A stretch of DNA of 64,000 nt from Puffinus mauretanicus (taxonomy: Eukaryota > Chordata > Aves > Procellariiformes > Procellariidae): NCBI GenBank assembly GCA_023333565.1, contig JAJKFH010003821.1, positions 682,001-746,000 of the forward strand, in the 5' to 3' direction. Both the position numbers and the translations under genes were made by a program. The notes beneath the pieces are model-generated. The model was not told the origin of the DNA. It saw nothing but the letters and a program-made list of their open reading frames with translations, and made no database searches. Positions 1 to 14,200 of the stretch are shown here, one piece after another; position 1 is the first letter of the stretch, and each line of letters opens with the position of its first letter.

Positions 1-1610
1 TCGCTGATTGACTGGCTGTAGGGAATTGGCATTTAATTATGTTTAAGCTTATCCTACTGCGTATTGAGAAACAATTTTAAATACTTTGTTTGAAACTGGA
101 ATGCAGCGTGTTTAGGCAAATATCGTGACTGTTCTCTTTTATTTTCTGAGGACAGGAGCTCAGATGTATAGCTCTTGTTGACGTTTCAGTGTGTGCAAGC
201 TTCTAACATCATATAAATCATTTTGAATTTCTCCAACCATTATCTAGTTGACATGTTATGTGATTCCTTTTCCAAAATGATTTCTGTTATTTTTCCATTG
301 TGTGATGTTTTATATTATATGTTGATGACATTCCAGACTGAAGCACATTGACAGTATTATATAAAATTACTGTGCTTGTGTTCAGTCTGGTAATCCTGTC
401 AAAATTGGTGTCATGTGATGTACCCAGTATTACATATGTTACGCTTTTCTCCATTACAAGAATTCAGAAATGTATTCTGCTACAAAATAAAGACTTTAAT
501 AATGAACTATGAAATTCATACTACATAGAACTTGTTTCCTATCCTAGTCAAAACAGTCCTTGCAAATTTTTAGGTTTCTTGGCTTTTATTAAATGCAAGT
601 TCATTTAAAAAACACCGCACCCCAACTCTCAACATAGAAGTAAAAACTCTGAATTAAGTTTTTGTTTATATGTGCCACGGATAATGTCAAAGAAGTTTTA
701 AAAATTTTTTAAAAGGTGGGTTTTTTTGAAACCTCCTTTCAAGTTGAAGAGTTTTATTACTGAGATGAGACACAGAGCTTGCAAACCACTGCTAGTCACC
801 TTCCTGTCTTACAGAAAACCTTAAGCACTTTCATTCCTGTTTTCCAATTACACAGGACATTCCATCACTGCAAAATGTGACAAATAGTTACGGTGGTTAT
901 GTTTTGATAGCTGAGAGTAGGAAGAAAAAAACATCGCGGTTTTCTTCTGCTTCTCAAGATGTGTGGAAAAGAGCAATTTCTGACAAGCCCAGCGCTATTG
1001 TGTTTCCAAAAGAGTATTTTAATGCTGGTTACTGCTCGTTTGCTGCAGACTTAGCTGCATTCATCTCCCTGTCAGAGTTTGCTGGCAGGCTTGGGTAACT
1101 CTGAATTTTTGTAGCGCTGATGACCTTCTTTTTGTCATGAACTATAGCGGGAAAGAGCTAAGAGCTCATCGCAGCCCTGGGGACTTCTAGCTCATTGCGG
1201 CAGGCTCTGGGAGAGCCGCACGCGTTGCCCAGCACGGGGCAGGGTCGCTCCCGTCGGGGCGGCGGGCGTTTGAAGAAAGCCGGAGGGAAGCCGGTGAGCT
1301 CGTGGCAGACATCCCTTAGGTGCGATCAAGTGATAAAGGAAATGTGGTGCCCTTCGGGAGGGTGTGTACCTATGAGAAACAGGAAGCCGAGCAGCGGCCG
1401 CCTGCCTGCCCTGCCTGCAGAGGTTGGTAGCTCGGGCGGGCGCAGGTGTGCCGACACGCCGCCCAGCCTCTTCTCTCCAGGCATCTTGGCAGCAAGGCAC
1501 GCTCCTCGGCAGCAACATCTGGAAGAGGCAGGGGAGGGGGAGAAACCCAACCCAAAGCCAAAAACACCCCCCCCCCCCCTTAAAAAAACCAACCCTCTAG
1601 GTAGAGAAAT
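1..1610. other. Upstream flank of LIMS1, no gene recognised
   Basis: The first ~1.1 kb is AT-rich with no coding signal I recognise. From about 1150 it becomes GC- and CpG-rich. By synteny the upstream neighbour should be GCC2, so the left edge could be its 3' untranslated region, but I cannot recognise any GCC2 coding sequence. A run of 13 C (1567-1579) lies 31 nt before the first LIMS1 coding ATG. Confidence 0.5.
486..491 (+). terminator. Possible poly(A) signal of an upstream + strand gene
   Basis: AATAAA in AT-rich sequence, followed ~40 nt later by a T-rich stretch. It could end the 3' UTR of the upstream gene (GCC2 in the conserved gene order). A lone hexamer is weak evidence. Confidence 0.2.
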
Positions 1611-2200
1611 ATGACGGCCTTGCAGCTGAAAGAGTTGTCACATTCAGGTCTGTACAGGAGGAGACGGGATCGCCCTGATAGTGTGGGACTGCCCGGGTCA
1701 CACGAAGAGAAGCTGAGGTGAGTGCGCATTGACGGGTACAGCCGGCGCGCCGAGCCCTTCTCGGCAGCCTGCTTGCTTTGGTGGTTTCAGCAGACAAAAA
1801 TGCAAACACGGCTCTGGAAAGTCATTGCAAAACACATGCATCGAGAAGCAGTCCCGAAGCACTACGGAAAAAAACCTGAAGGAGGGATAACAGGAGCCAT
1901 ACGGTGACTTTGTGGTGTTTGGCGGTGGTGTGACTCCCTTCCCCGGCTCTGGGAAGGGCAAATGTTAGCCGCTGCTGGCTTCTGGATCCCTTCTGGCAGC
2001 CGGCACTTGCAAGTAAATAACTTTCTGCAGCCTGACAACTTTGCTCGGTCTGGTTTGAAGTCAAGTCGGTCACCCGGGCGCTGTGGGTTGTGCTGCTTCT
2101 CGGGGGTCTTGGCGCAGCCCCTCCGCCGGGCTGGTTTTGTTGCGGAGGGGCTGGGGTCGGCTCCTGGGCTCTGGCTTTCTTCATGGGGGGTTCTTTGTTG
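1150..2200 (+). promoter_or_regulatory. LIMS1: CpG-rich region around LIMS1 alternative first exon 1a
   Basis: Base composition rises sharply to GC- and CpG-rich from about 1150 to 2200, bracketing exon 1a. This is the usual look of a vertebrate CpG-island promoter. No TATA box stands out. The transcription start cannot be placed from sequence alone. Because the ATG is preceded by a CTAG that could act as a splice acceptor, a further upstream non-coding exon is possible. Confidence 0.5.
1611..1717 (+). CDS. LIMS1: LIMS1 alternative first coding exon 1a
   Basis: It encodes [13 protein letters not shown], then [11 protein letters not shown], then a short acidic/basic stretch ending HEEKLS. I recognise this leader from a mammalian LIMS1 isoform. 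After 35 codons the final AG (1716-1717) precedes donor GTGAGT and joins C from exon 2 to make Ser, then Asn, then the exon 2 Met. Result: 37 extra residues ahead of LIM1, including an arginine cluster. The 5' limit given is the ATG; the untranslated part is unknown. Confidence 0.88.
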
Positions 2201-5200
2201 TGGAAAGGGCTTTAGACAAAAGAATGCAGCAGGACCGCTTAGCCTGGCCTTATCCAGGAAGGGTGACCAAAAATCGGAAAGCCATTTAATGTCCAGGGTT
2301 ATCTTCCTGATGCTGTGTGCCTTTTGAAAGAGTAACAGTGAATTTTCAAAAAGCCTCTGTTTGGAGCAGGGAGATTAAAGAATTGTTTGTAACCTGAGTA
2401 AGCGCAGTCACCAAAAAAAGAAGTAAAAATGCAAAGTTTTTTTTCTAAGTGTGCTCGGCGTGAAAGCAGTCTGTTCCCGCTTCAAGCTCCTCAGAAAAGG
2501 ATCCTTGTGTAAACGCTAACAAAAGCCTCAGTGGAGAGGAAGTACTTCCTATCTCCTAATGCCTGTTCTCTGGTTGTATTTTTAGATTATTTTTCGTTGT
2601 TGGTGGTTGTGCATTGGATTGGAGTGCTGTGTAGTTAAAAGGGGGTTTTGTTACTGTGCTTTCATTACCTGAGTTAGCAATTTCAGAAGGATGGGTTATT
2701 CAGATGTGGGGGATTTACCCTTCTGTTATAACTAAGCACCTTAATTAAAAATTATTGTGGCAAATGTATGATTGTAACCTACTGCCATGAGATATCAGAA
2801 ATATCGATCAGTTCTAGAAATGTGTTAACTTGCGGGTCTGATATGTGTGCTTGGTATCTATTTATAGTATTAATTCTGAATTTATTTCCTAGATGAATTT
2901 CTAATAGCATTAGCAGTATATATTATATTCATATGACTATAGATGGAAGAATAATCAGACTTAGTAGAGTAAGAGATGTACAGAGATTCTGGACTTTTTT
3001 ATGTTTAGTTTCTTTTATACAAAACTAGCAATGAGGAAGAATAGATCTTAGGGAAGAGAAAGCTGCTTTTTAAAGCATATACATAAGAATGAGTGCTAGC
3101 TCTACAGTTGTGTTACTGTTTCTCTTATTTATATGCACATCCAAGATGGGAATGAAACCCTTTTTGGGCTGGGAAGGGACAAGGGGTTGTCTGTACCAGT
3201 ATAAGTCCAGGTGTTTTGATCCTTTCCTGAGCCTCTTCGGGTTAAAGATGAGAAATATGTGAAACAGGGATCGGTCTTGAGAAATAAAACCCAAGTGGAG
3301 GAAATAGCATATCTGGGGAATTATTCAGGGCAGGGTATTGGAGGTACAAGAAGGTGAATAGACATGGCCAGATGATGCTCTTAGAGCAGGGGGGCAACCC
3401 GTACCTAAAGACAGAGCTTCTCTCGTATTTGCTAATAGCTTAAGCTGGTTCTTGTTCAAACTAAACCTTGCTCCTTCCTAACCCATTTTGTGATATTTCT
3501 GTGTGTTGCCAGGCAGCCTTATTTGTCATTTTTACTGCATTCTCCATGACAAAAGGCTATGGCACTGTAAATACAAAATAATGACATAACAACAGGGCAA
3601 AGAGCAATCGGGAACAAAGAGAAAAGGTTGTTTAGTTTTCTAAAACTGGAAACCTCTAGCTTTTTTCATGTGCTCTCCCCGGCCACACTTAGATGCCTGT
3701 CCTTAGCACATACTTTCAGAGTATCTAGAGTCCACAAGAAAGACAAGAGGTTTCTTTCATGTCTGCTAAATATAGCTTGCCATCCTCCATGGCTTTGCAA
3801 TGCCCTCCTGTAGTTTCTTTCTCCAATTCTTTGTTCCAGCGTCTTTGTATTTCGTTTTACATACATATTAATCCACATGTGTTAAATAATATCAGCCCTC
3901 GAGGAACAGTTCACTGAAAGCTGCTTTCTCGGTTCAGGTACTGTATTTTTCTAATCCTGGGCCAAAATGTGCTCGAGATGCCGATGTCCTCAGGGTATCC
4001 TGTGAGAATTTCTGTATTTAAAAAAAAAAAAAAAAAGAAAATCGCCCTTTGTTAAAGTCATATGTGATATCTGCCAGTTTTTGTTTCACAGCCTTTTACA
4101 CCTTTCCCCAGTATGAGATTTCTCTCTCCCGCCCTTTCTGAGGACTGCGTCTCCTTTGGTAGCGGTTTCCTGGGATCCAGGCTGGGGTGTTCCTCCAGTA
4201 AGGCACAAAACAGCAGTAAGCAGTAAAACCCAGCGGACAGCCGTTCACACCCCTTCGCCTTGGCTGCGAGGTGTCTTGGACTGCCTCCGCGCTGCTGCTG
4301 CAAGCACCGCTGTAGTTGCGGCTCCTGGGTCCGGCCGTCGCGGCAGGAGCCGGACGCTGCTCGGTAGGATGGGGTCTTCAGTGCCCGCAGACTGTGGTGG
4401 AGATCTAGCCAAGCGTTGGCAGTGTCAGCGCTGCGAAGCAGCTCGTGGGGGCTTGGTGCCGAAATTCTGCCTTTGCTCTTTCCTGGGAACACCAGTGTCA
4501 TTGGTACCTAAAACACCTGAGATGATTATTAACAATTAGGGCACTGTGAAGCAGTATACTGGAACTCCTAAACACGTACAGAGCATATGTTTATCATATA
4601 ATTAATAATTAATAATTAATAATCACATACGTTTTATTTTCCAGGAACCAAAATTTCTTGAAACAATTCTCTTTACAGTATAAAAATAATTTCCTATGTT
4701 GACATAACGTCATGATAGGTCCTGTGCCATGGGACTCTGAGCTCCACAACAGGAAGGCGAGCTTTAGCTTCTGCATCTGCGTCCACTGATGTCACTTCAG
4801 CCAGAGTTTGACCCCCATCATTGTCTTCCAGATCTGCTATTCACTTTCTGATGAGTCAGTCCCTATGCACATTTCCCTCAGTCTTTTGCAGAAAAGACCA
4901 CAGGAATATAGTTTGGCTCTTTCCATTAAGTTTCATAGCTTGTCAGATTTCTGTTTACAGTAGAAGCTCCTAAGTAAATGTTTAAGTTTAACAGGGTCTC
5001 TCCAAACACCTCATGCTCTAGCAAATAGATGCCAGGTCGTCTTGAGGGGAGCTCATCTCACGCAGCTGTGGCTATCTGCGGGGCCTGATCTGCAAGCAGC
5101 AGAGCTTACTTTAGTGTGCACGGTTTTGCTCGTTTTGCCCACCCAGTTGCTGTGATTCCTCATCCTGCTGCGGAAGCGGTTTGACGCCTTGCATCGCAGC

Positions 5201-8200
5201 CACTGCTCTGCTCCAGTTTACAGCCTGGTGCTTGTTGCTAGCTCAAAATCTGCCCCAGCTACCTCGATGTTGCAGGTGGTACGGTGTGGTGGCTGAGCAG
5301 CTGAGCTGTCCCCCTGGCAGTGGTGAGGACCTGAGGGGGCTGGGGAGGACTGCCAGAGCCCATCCAGTTGAGGAGAGCGAGGGCATTTCAAGGGAAGCCA
5401 CCCATGGCCATAAATAAGCTCAACTGAGATCAGGACTGGGATGGGAGTGTAGGATTCATCCCCTTGTTTTAGAAACCTGTCCTAGGATGGAGTGAGTAGC
5501 CCTCCCAGGGAGCCTCTCTCGTCCCTTCCACCCCACCTCCTCCTGGCATAATCCACGCCCAGGTCATCCCATCAGCTGCGGAGAGGTGAAAGGAGTCCCA
5601 GCCCTTGTCCTGACAGCACAGCACATTGATGGGGATGGGAAAGCTTCTCTTTCTACCTCTCCTGCTCCATGTATCACTTAATAAACCTCATAACCTCTCT
5701 GGGAGCCTTTTAATCTGTTGCTATAGATGTTAGTGGTGCTTTACTGACCTTACAGGGAGCTGGAGCCTGCCCACCCCACGTAAAAGGTGGTCTGGATATC
5801 TCATCCTTTTCTTGAACTTGCACAGTACAAGAATGTGCTTGGTTTAGACCTCTGCTGGGGTCAGGATGCTGAATGCAGTCCTCTCTTCCCCTGCTTGAGC
5901 TAGGCTTACCAATGCATAGACCTTAAGTACAGAAGATGCTCCCCAGGTGCCGCATTCATAGTGCAGGGGGCTGCCTGGCACCTTCATCTCCCCTGTCTGC
6001 AACAGATGCAACAGTCACTGAACTAAATGCAACCTGAGAAATCTGCTTTTCAGAACGGAGGGGAAGACTTGTTATTTTCCAGCTATATTGATTTGGTGGA
6101 AAAAAAATGACATCTCTGATAAATCTTGTCTTTAGAAATGGCATGTAAAAAATTCTGACTGTATGCTGAGCTATTCTTTCTTGCTTTTCTCAGCAAATGG
6201 GATGCAAAGGAAATTGTATGCATACATTTATGATTAATCATTAGGAGTCACTTAACAGTAGCAGTGTGTTTGCTATTTTTGCTCTTTCCCCTTCTCATCC
6301 CATCGCCTTTGTAAAAATAGAATGAGTCCTCTAAAAAATTTGATACTATTAATTTCCGAAGCTCGATACAAGGTACTTGGAAAAGCAGGGGCAATTCTCT
6401 TCTTTTTTGACAATTACACTTAGAGTGAATTTGATCAAAGTGTTGTCCATAACTCTCTTTAACTTCATACGGGTTCAAATGCGATTACAAATGTAAACAA
6501 TTTTTGAAGAGGTTTGTCTCAAGCTTTTACCAACAGTAAATTTCAGCATTTGCGACAAATAATCATCGGCAAGCTTCAGCCGGTGGCTGTCAGTTACTCA
6601 GGTAGTTCACTGCTCTGTTCTCTTGTGCAGAAAGCACCGTAGATGTTTTCCACATCCATAGCTTTAAAGTATCTGCCTTCCCTTTGCTCTCTGCTGCTGA
6701 AGCTGATGGGTGCATCTGCATGAGTAGGTGCAGGCAACCTTCTGCTGGGTCCCTTCAGGCTCCTGCCTGCCTCTGCGCACCAACTCCAGGCTGGAAGGCA
6801 TGTGGATGTGCCCCAAAATTTCATGCACAAAGACTCCCTCGCAGATGAAATGGGAGACATAAGCACATTCTTACGTCCCACTGAGCCTTGGGGGGATAGG
6901 CTCTGCACTGCAAAGCTCGTAGGTGAGTATAAAAAGAAACAAATGAATAAAATCCCCAAAACATCAGCAATGCGGTAGGGCTGAGTGCCTCCCTTTCTTT
7001 ATGAGATGCAGCATTTGGGAGTTGTGCGAGGTCACAAATCTCCTCAGCCTACCATAAAAACCTGTGTAGCAGCCAGCCAAGGTGTGCAGCTGTTTCCAGC
7101 TGCACGTCCTCCCTGAAGACCTCCTACTCTTCCGAGGAGGGAGGGAAGAAGATGGTGGTGGGGACAGCTGTCTGAGGAACCAGGGACCCTGTTGAGCTTT
7201 CAGACACCTTAGGGTACTGAGGGCAGGGGAAGGCAGAAAGAAAAGATCTGTCTGCACCTGGAAGCATTCGTAAATTTGATTTCCGTGGGTAACATTTCTT
7301 AATAGCATCACAGATGTTAATATTTATATAGCCACTTTCTGTAAGTAGATGTTTCACTTGCTTACGGTGCTAGTGTCAGCAGGTAAAAGAGTAATTATTC
7401 AATACATTGGTAAAAAAGGAGGCTAATTTATTAAACCAGGAAGAGCTTGAAAATAAACGTTAAGCCACAAGAAAATTACGCTTCTTCATTTGTTGTGGTT
7501 AGAAACTCTGATGGAATAGTAGAGAGTTGGGACCTAGAAATACTCATTGAATCAGATGCTTGGGAACTCTCGATTAAAAAACACTTTGGCTCATCTGCTA
7601 GCTGCTGTAATTGAAGAGAGGTTTGTCCATGTAAACGTAACACTGAATTATTATTATTAATTATAGTAACTTCCAGCCAGCAAAAATATGCTTCATGGTT
7701 ATATTTTAATATTGTGACACTTAGAATTTGCATTGAGCCTTAGTTTGAGGTATCCAAATGACTAGAGGCTTTACTTTTCATTTGTGCTGTACTTTTCATT
7801 GCTCTAGGGGTTAAAATAACTCATGAGGAACACACCCTTTTTTCTTGCCTTCTCTCTCACCTCTTGCCTTTTGCATTGCATAATAACTCCTAGGCGATTT
7901 TGTTTGACTTGCTCACCCTGACTATCACCTCCCGTGACTCCAAATGACCGGAGGTAGCTGCTTGCGTAACAGAAACCCAAGCGATTACTACTGTTCCTCT
8001 TACCCTTGCCTCATTGTAAAAATCTATGATTTCAGTAATTTGTTAACCTTCAATGATTATAACAATGAGGATTTTCATTGCTTATTTTTACAGGATTAGC
8101 TGGCTAAAGATAAGTTGCAGGTTTCATTTTTTTTTGCTTTTGCTTTCATGTGTTTTGATAGCACCTCATCAGAGGTGTTCTCTACAGAAAATGTACTGTG

Positions 8201-11200
8201 ATTGCTCATTATTCTTCATTATAATTAAGCTCTCCTTTGAATGCAGTCTGTCACACTGAAGTGAATTTACACACAGAAGTATTCTGCAGAGGAGAGAAAA
8301 ACTAAATGATGTCAATGTCACCACTTAATAAAAATTACCAACTTGCAGGCATTGGGGAGAACAAGCTTAAAGACTGTTACGTTTGGGTTCCCTTTCTGTT
8401 TATTTTGTTTCCTGTGGTCTCTGAGCTGTTCTAGGAAATGCAAAGCTAACAGACGTGGCGTCCTCGAGAGGACCGTGGGCCTTTTACATGATGCTCTCCA
8501 GACATGGGAACGGCTTGCCAAGTATGTTGCCTCTGACGGTGGCCAAAAGCCAGTGCCTGTGGAGGGAGGTGTAAGGAAAGAGCAGGCCTTTTATGGGATT
8601 TCCCTTGGTAGTAATTCCCGCTTGCCGCCAGCTGTGGCTCGGGGACTTCCTACAGAGTGTGTGACGTTCATGTTTTTCCCTTCGGTTAACCCCTCCGGTC
8701 TCGCCTCGCACCCAGGAATCTCGGGGCATTTCCCAAACATGAGCGATGCTCTGAGTTTTCGGGTGTATTATCTGATGCCGTAGTGCACATGGTTGTGTGT
8801 TCATTTTTTCTTTGCTTGATTTGTCATAGCGGCTTTAGGCATTGTTCAGTTTTTGTCTTTGTATCTGTCAGCTTTGTAAAAACTTCTGATTTTAGGTAGT
8901 TCCTGGTAGCATTCTAAATGATGGTTTCACATATAATGCTCCGTGAGCAGTGTTTTTGGATGACACTGCTCAGCTTTGCCAGCCGATTGTAAATCATCCT
9001 GTGATGCGTCTTTATATATCAAGATGAAGCTCCATGATCTTTTGGAACCTTTTGTCCAACATGAGAAATTTGGTTTATGACTTTTGTGACATATTTCCCT
9101 GTAGCTTTTCTTCTTTTTCTATCTCCTCTAATGGCCATGATGGAGCTAGAAGAAAATTAATTAAAAACTATTAGCTATTAGCCTCAAAGGAAGTAACATA
9201 TTGGCAGACACAGCTAGCAACACCTGGCAGCATTTCTCAGCTGTGCCTTTGCAAATGAAAGATTCAAAGGATTCAAGCTGTTTCAGCAAGGAATGGTCGG
9301 ACGAAGGTGAAGCGGATGTGAAAAGGCGTTTGTCTTTTCCAGCATGTTAAATCTATGCATGCCACGCTCTTCATAGATCATAAAGTTCTTGATCCCAAGT
9401 TGAGTCTACCTTTTGAACTCTGTTTCTATGCAGCTATTGGAAAAATGTTACCCACTCGGAGTCATGACTCAAAGCTGCCCTGGCTAGTCCCCCTCTTGTT
9501 CCGGTACGGAAAGTTTGCATTGAAAGCTGTTTGTCTCGCCTGATTTCTGGCTTTTCAGTTATTGTTTTGTACGTTTCTCCTTGCTGACTTCAGAAACTGA
9601 AGCAAACACTGTATTTCTGATATATTAAAAAAGCTACTTTTTTTTTTTTTTTTTTTTTTAAAGGACGTGGTAGCAGTGCGGTTTCGGGACAGGATAGCTC
9701 CATGAGTTACCAGGTTGCAAGTCATGAATTTTGCCCGAAGGGTATAAGTAATTGCTTCGTTTTAAACGACATTCCTTTCTAAAGCTAATTCTCAAATTAT
9801 ACCCACTTTTCCGTGGTACGTAGCAGAGGGGAAGGAGTTTTGGCAGTACTCAAACCCCTCTGATAGAAAGCAGAAAACCCTGTGCTGCGCCTTCACATAC
9901 CCCTCGCAACAGCGTATTGCTGGGACTAACTTCTACATCTTCCCTCGCAAGTCTCAATAATATGTATTATAACCATGCATTCCTGCTTCACTCATTCGGG
10001 ATTAGTCAATTGCTGGGATGGAAACTCTGACTTTTAAGAAATCTTGCAATAGTTACCAAAGCTTTCGGTATGGAAAATGCGTGGAAGTCTTGCTTTGCAG
10101 TAACTGCTACTGAAATTCATTTGTGCTTACTTGAAAGTTCTGCTATTAGTATTGAAGAGCTAGTAAATGTAAAGTACAAGATGAAGGTCTCCAGTTTGTG
10201 TTACCCAAAATGTTAAGACCATCATAATGAAGTATGAAAGTAATGCTATTTTATATTAGCTTTATTTGTCGATACATTACTCATACTCGACTCTTAGGAA
10301 CATAAATCGCTTCTGGTTATTCTCTTTTGGCTGTTGAATATTTGGGCCATTATTTAATTCTCCAATGTTAACTGCACATGGCTCAGCTGTCTGCCATCCT
10401 CTGCTGGTTTTAAAGCTCAGTGATGCTGCAGTGAATGTGGGAAGAAAAAAATGTGAAACCAAAACTCAGAGTGACTAACAATTATGATTTAATATGCGTG
10501 TGAGAGAAGAGTAACAGCTGAGGCGACATTTTCTTTCCCACATTCTACCTTCTGCCCAAAACAAATTAATTTAGGTAATGAAAAACTTTGCACTTCCTCA
10601 TATAGAATAGAAAAACAAACTTTATGAAGGTGAAAAATATTTAGAGAGGCTATGTTGCTGGAGGTGTAGATTAATAGTAATATTTGAGAGGAGACGTGTG
10701 TGGAAGTGATGTGCCGGTTAGTAAAGCTGAAGGTTAGTCCTCAGCGCGGTGTCTCCAGTGGAGACATTACTATAATAAGGATGTCGCTGCGAGCCGGGAA
10801 GGCTGGTGCTGCAGTTATCTCTGCCCTACAAGGAACTGCGTGGACGTACTGGAAGTCTCTCGTGGTAGCCGGGGCGTTATGTTGAGTCATGGTATTAATT
10901 ATAGCTCCTGGATGAACCGCTCAAGTCATGGTGTTTGGCTTGTGAAAACTTCGGTTCCAGCTAGCGCAGGCAGATGGCTAAGGCAGAAGCAAAGGCTGGC
11001 GTTTGCCTTTACGCTAAGGATTTGGTGAAGGATTTTTGGTGGATTTCAATGACAGATGAGATGAACTGAATATTGGTGCTGGAAAACTGTTACTCTGAAG
11101 AGAAACATGGTAGTGCAGCATTTTAGAATCATAAAATCATTTAGATTGGAAGAGACCTTTAAGATCATCAAGTCCAACCGTTAACGTAGCACTGCCAAGT

Positions 11201-14200
11201 CCACCACTAAACCATGTCCCTAAGCGCCTCATCCACATGTCTTTTAAATACCTCCAGGGATGGTGACTCAACCACTTCCCTGGGCAGCCTGGTCCAAGGC
11301 CTGACCACTCTTTCAGTAAAGAAAGTTCTCCTAATATCCAGTCTAAACCTCCCTTGGCGCAACTTGAGGCCATTTCCTCTCATCCTATCGCTTGTTACTT
11401 GGCAGAAGAGACCAACACCCACCTCGCTACAACCTCCTTTCAGGTAGTTGTAGAGCGCGATGAGGTCTCCTCTCAGCCTCCTCTTCTCCAGACTAAACAA
11501 CCCCAGTTCCCTCAGCCGCTCCTCATAAGACTTGTGCTCCAGGCCCTTCACCAGCTTCGTTGCCCTTCTCTGGACACGCTCCAGCACCTCCATGTCCTTC
11601 TTGTAGTGAGGGGCCCAAAACTGAACACAGTATTTGAGGTGCAGCCTCACCAGTGCCGAGTACAGGGGCACGATCACCTCCCTGCTCCTGCTGGCCACAC
11701 TATTTCTGATACAGGCCAGGATGCTGTTTTCCTGAAATGTCAGAAAATGCAAAGATCAACCTCATACATTTTTATATATTTGAACTTTAAATCTGTTCCT
11801 TAAGCAATGGAAGAGGAGCACACGTACACTGAGTTGTAATTTGCTTGCAATTGCCTGATCACACTCTGTTGTGCATCCCTTGACTTTCCAGTGGTTTGAT
11901 TTCCACCAGTATAAATATTATTCTGCCCAAACACTTTCAAATTTTAGAACTGAATGACCTTGGTGTTGTGAAGTTCATTGTGTGTATGTCTAAACAGAAG
12001 AATGCTTTTGAGCTTGGTGGACTGATCTTCTCTCATTGGTCTTGAAAAGATGGTTCTTTTCAGAGCGAGTGTCTCAGAGGCATTTGATGTGCAGCCCCTA
12101 GTATTGAGTAGCTGACCTTTTTTAGTATTCTTAAATTAGAAATGGGGATATAAATGTTGTTATGTGCAATGCATTAGTGCAAGTGCATCTTTAAAATGTA
12201 TTGAGTTGGAAGAGTTTGGATACAGTGTATTTACCATAGTGAAGTATACATGCAGCCAACTACACAGGGTGCAGATTTTAAGAATAACTGATAGTATGCT
12301 GCATCTCTTGCAACACAAATTTATTAGAGCTCTCGTGAGCTTCTCATGTGTGATACTGCGTCTTTTTGTTGTTTTGTTTTTCCTGTCTGCGTAGGATTCA
12401 AAGAATAGTAGTGGGAGAGGAAGAAATGGCTGTTTAAAGAGTATCAAGTATCTGTACACAGAAGTAATTTCTTGTTTTACACGAAGCATGGCTTCGTTTG
12501 GTAGTATTTGTAACCAGCAGGAAGAAAATATAATAGTTTTTTGAAATATTACTAACAACAGGAAAGTGCTATAGTTAAATATCGCTCTCCCTTTCTATGA
12601 ATTCTGTCAGAGACTGATTTTTCACTGTGCTGATAGAACGTTGTGTGGGAAGGTGCTGCTTACCTGTTTATTCCAGTTATATTCATTTCCTTACGGAGAG
12701 ATGGAATGTGGACCTTCTCTGTTTGCGGAGACCAAAGCATTTTTTGGACATGTTTATACTAGAATAAATTTATATTGAAGTATATGAAACAGCTAGAGGT
12801 GCCTTTTGTTTGCCCTGTTTAAACTCTCACCACATAAGCTTAATCATGCTTTTTGTGGCGAAGACTAAGGGATGAAACTTTTAGGAGCACTCAGAATTCA
12901 CTTGGTTTTTATTGCAGTGGTTTCAAGATGGTTTTCCATCCTTTTTAATAGAAACAGAAGTTAGAGCAGTGCTGGGCACATGTGAAAATCCTGTCCATAA
13001 TCTGCATCTTTATTATAGAAAAGATTTATACCTTCTTTCAAATTGCCCTAGGAGACCAGCTTAACATGGAAAGTATTTTATTGCTTAAGAGGTAAACAAT
13101 TGCAGCAACCAGAACCCAAGAGTATTTTTAATTTCAATAAAAAAAGATGCTAAAGGTCAATTAGTGCTTTAAAAGGTTGGTGCAGAAATCAGCTCATGGC
13201 ACTGCAAGGCCATGCATATTTTGCAGCAAAACTTCTGTTCTAGTTGTTCCGTATTTTGCATGTGAGGACCGTTGCATAGCATCTGTGTTAAAGGTAATTA
13301 AAATGAAATCACCCTTACCTATGCGGGAAGGGGAGAGATGCACTGTGATTACTCATCCCCCCCCGCATAACCCAGTGGGGCACGTGGCCTCCCGACAGCG
13401 CCAGTGACGCAGTGATATTTCACGGTGGCACGAGTAGGTTGCCAAGCAGCAGCTGCTTTTGCCAAGCACCTTGTTTGGAGCTGTGACTGCTCGGCACGTC
13501 TATTTGTGGCACGGAGCGAAACGCTCAGCGGGGCTGGCTGGCCACCGAGCCTTCTCTGTAAGAGTCCCTGTCTGCCTCTGGCAGCCACCGGCGTGGGCAG
13601 CCGGATTTGAAAGCTCTCCAGAGAAAGCAGCGTGTGAGAGGGGCGGCAGTCGTCCGTCGGCGATGATAAAGCATTTCGCTGATAAAGCTGATATTTTCGC
13701 TGCTGTTTTCCGAAGCCCTTCTCCGTAGCCGCAGCGGGACGCTTCCCCTCCCGTCTTCTGCCGTTTCCTTCAGCACCTTCCCCCCCCTCAGCTTTGGCTT
13801 CTGATAAGATCCTCAGTGTGTCAGGAGGAGCCTCTCCGTCTTCTTCCTTCCTACATACCTTTTCCAATTAAATACTGAACTTCTCCCTTTTCTCCTCTCC
13901 TTATCACTCTTTCCTTAACAGCAGGCTGGTACGTTTTGTCCCAGATCCCAGGGAGTGCCCTTGGGAAGCTGCTGCTGCAAATCAACAATCTCCTACACGC
14001 TTCTGGCTCCCCGTGGACGGCTTCACCTCAGAGTAACCTAGAATTCCCTAAAGAAAATGCCGTGTATTTTTAACAGCGTATTTCAGATCTTGGCAGCACG
14101 CCTCCAGCGAAATGACAGAAAAGAGAAAGATGGCCAGCTGCTCTGGATTTGCGGACTTCTACCAAACCTTCACAGTAGAAACTATGTTTTGCTTCAGTAG

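Noticed and set aside
877..1098. 73-codon open frame near the left edge
   Set aside because: No homology, no flanking splice or promoter signals; likely chance.
13349..13867. 172-codon minus-strand open frame
   Set aside because: Low-complexity Arg/Ala/Gly-rich translation of a CpG-rich block, with no family resemblance.
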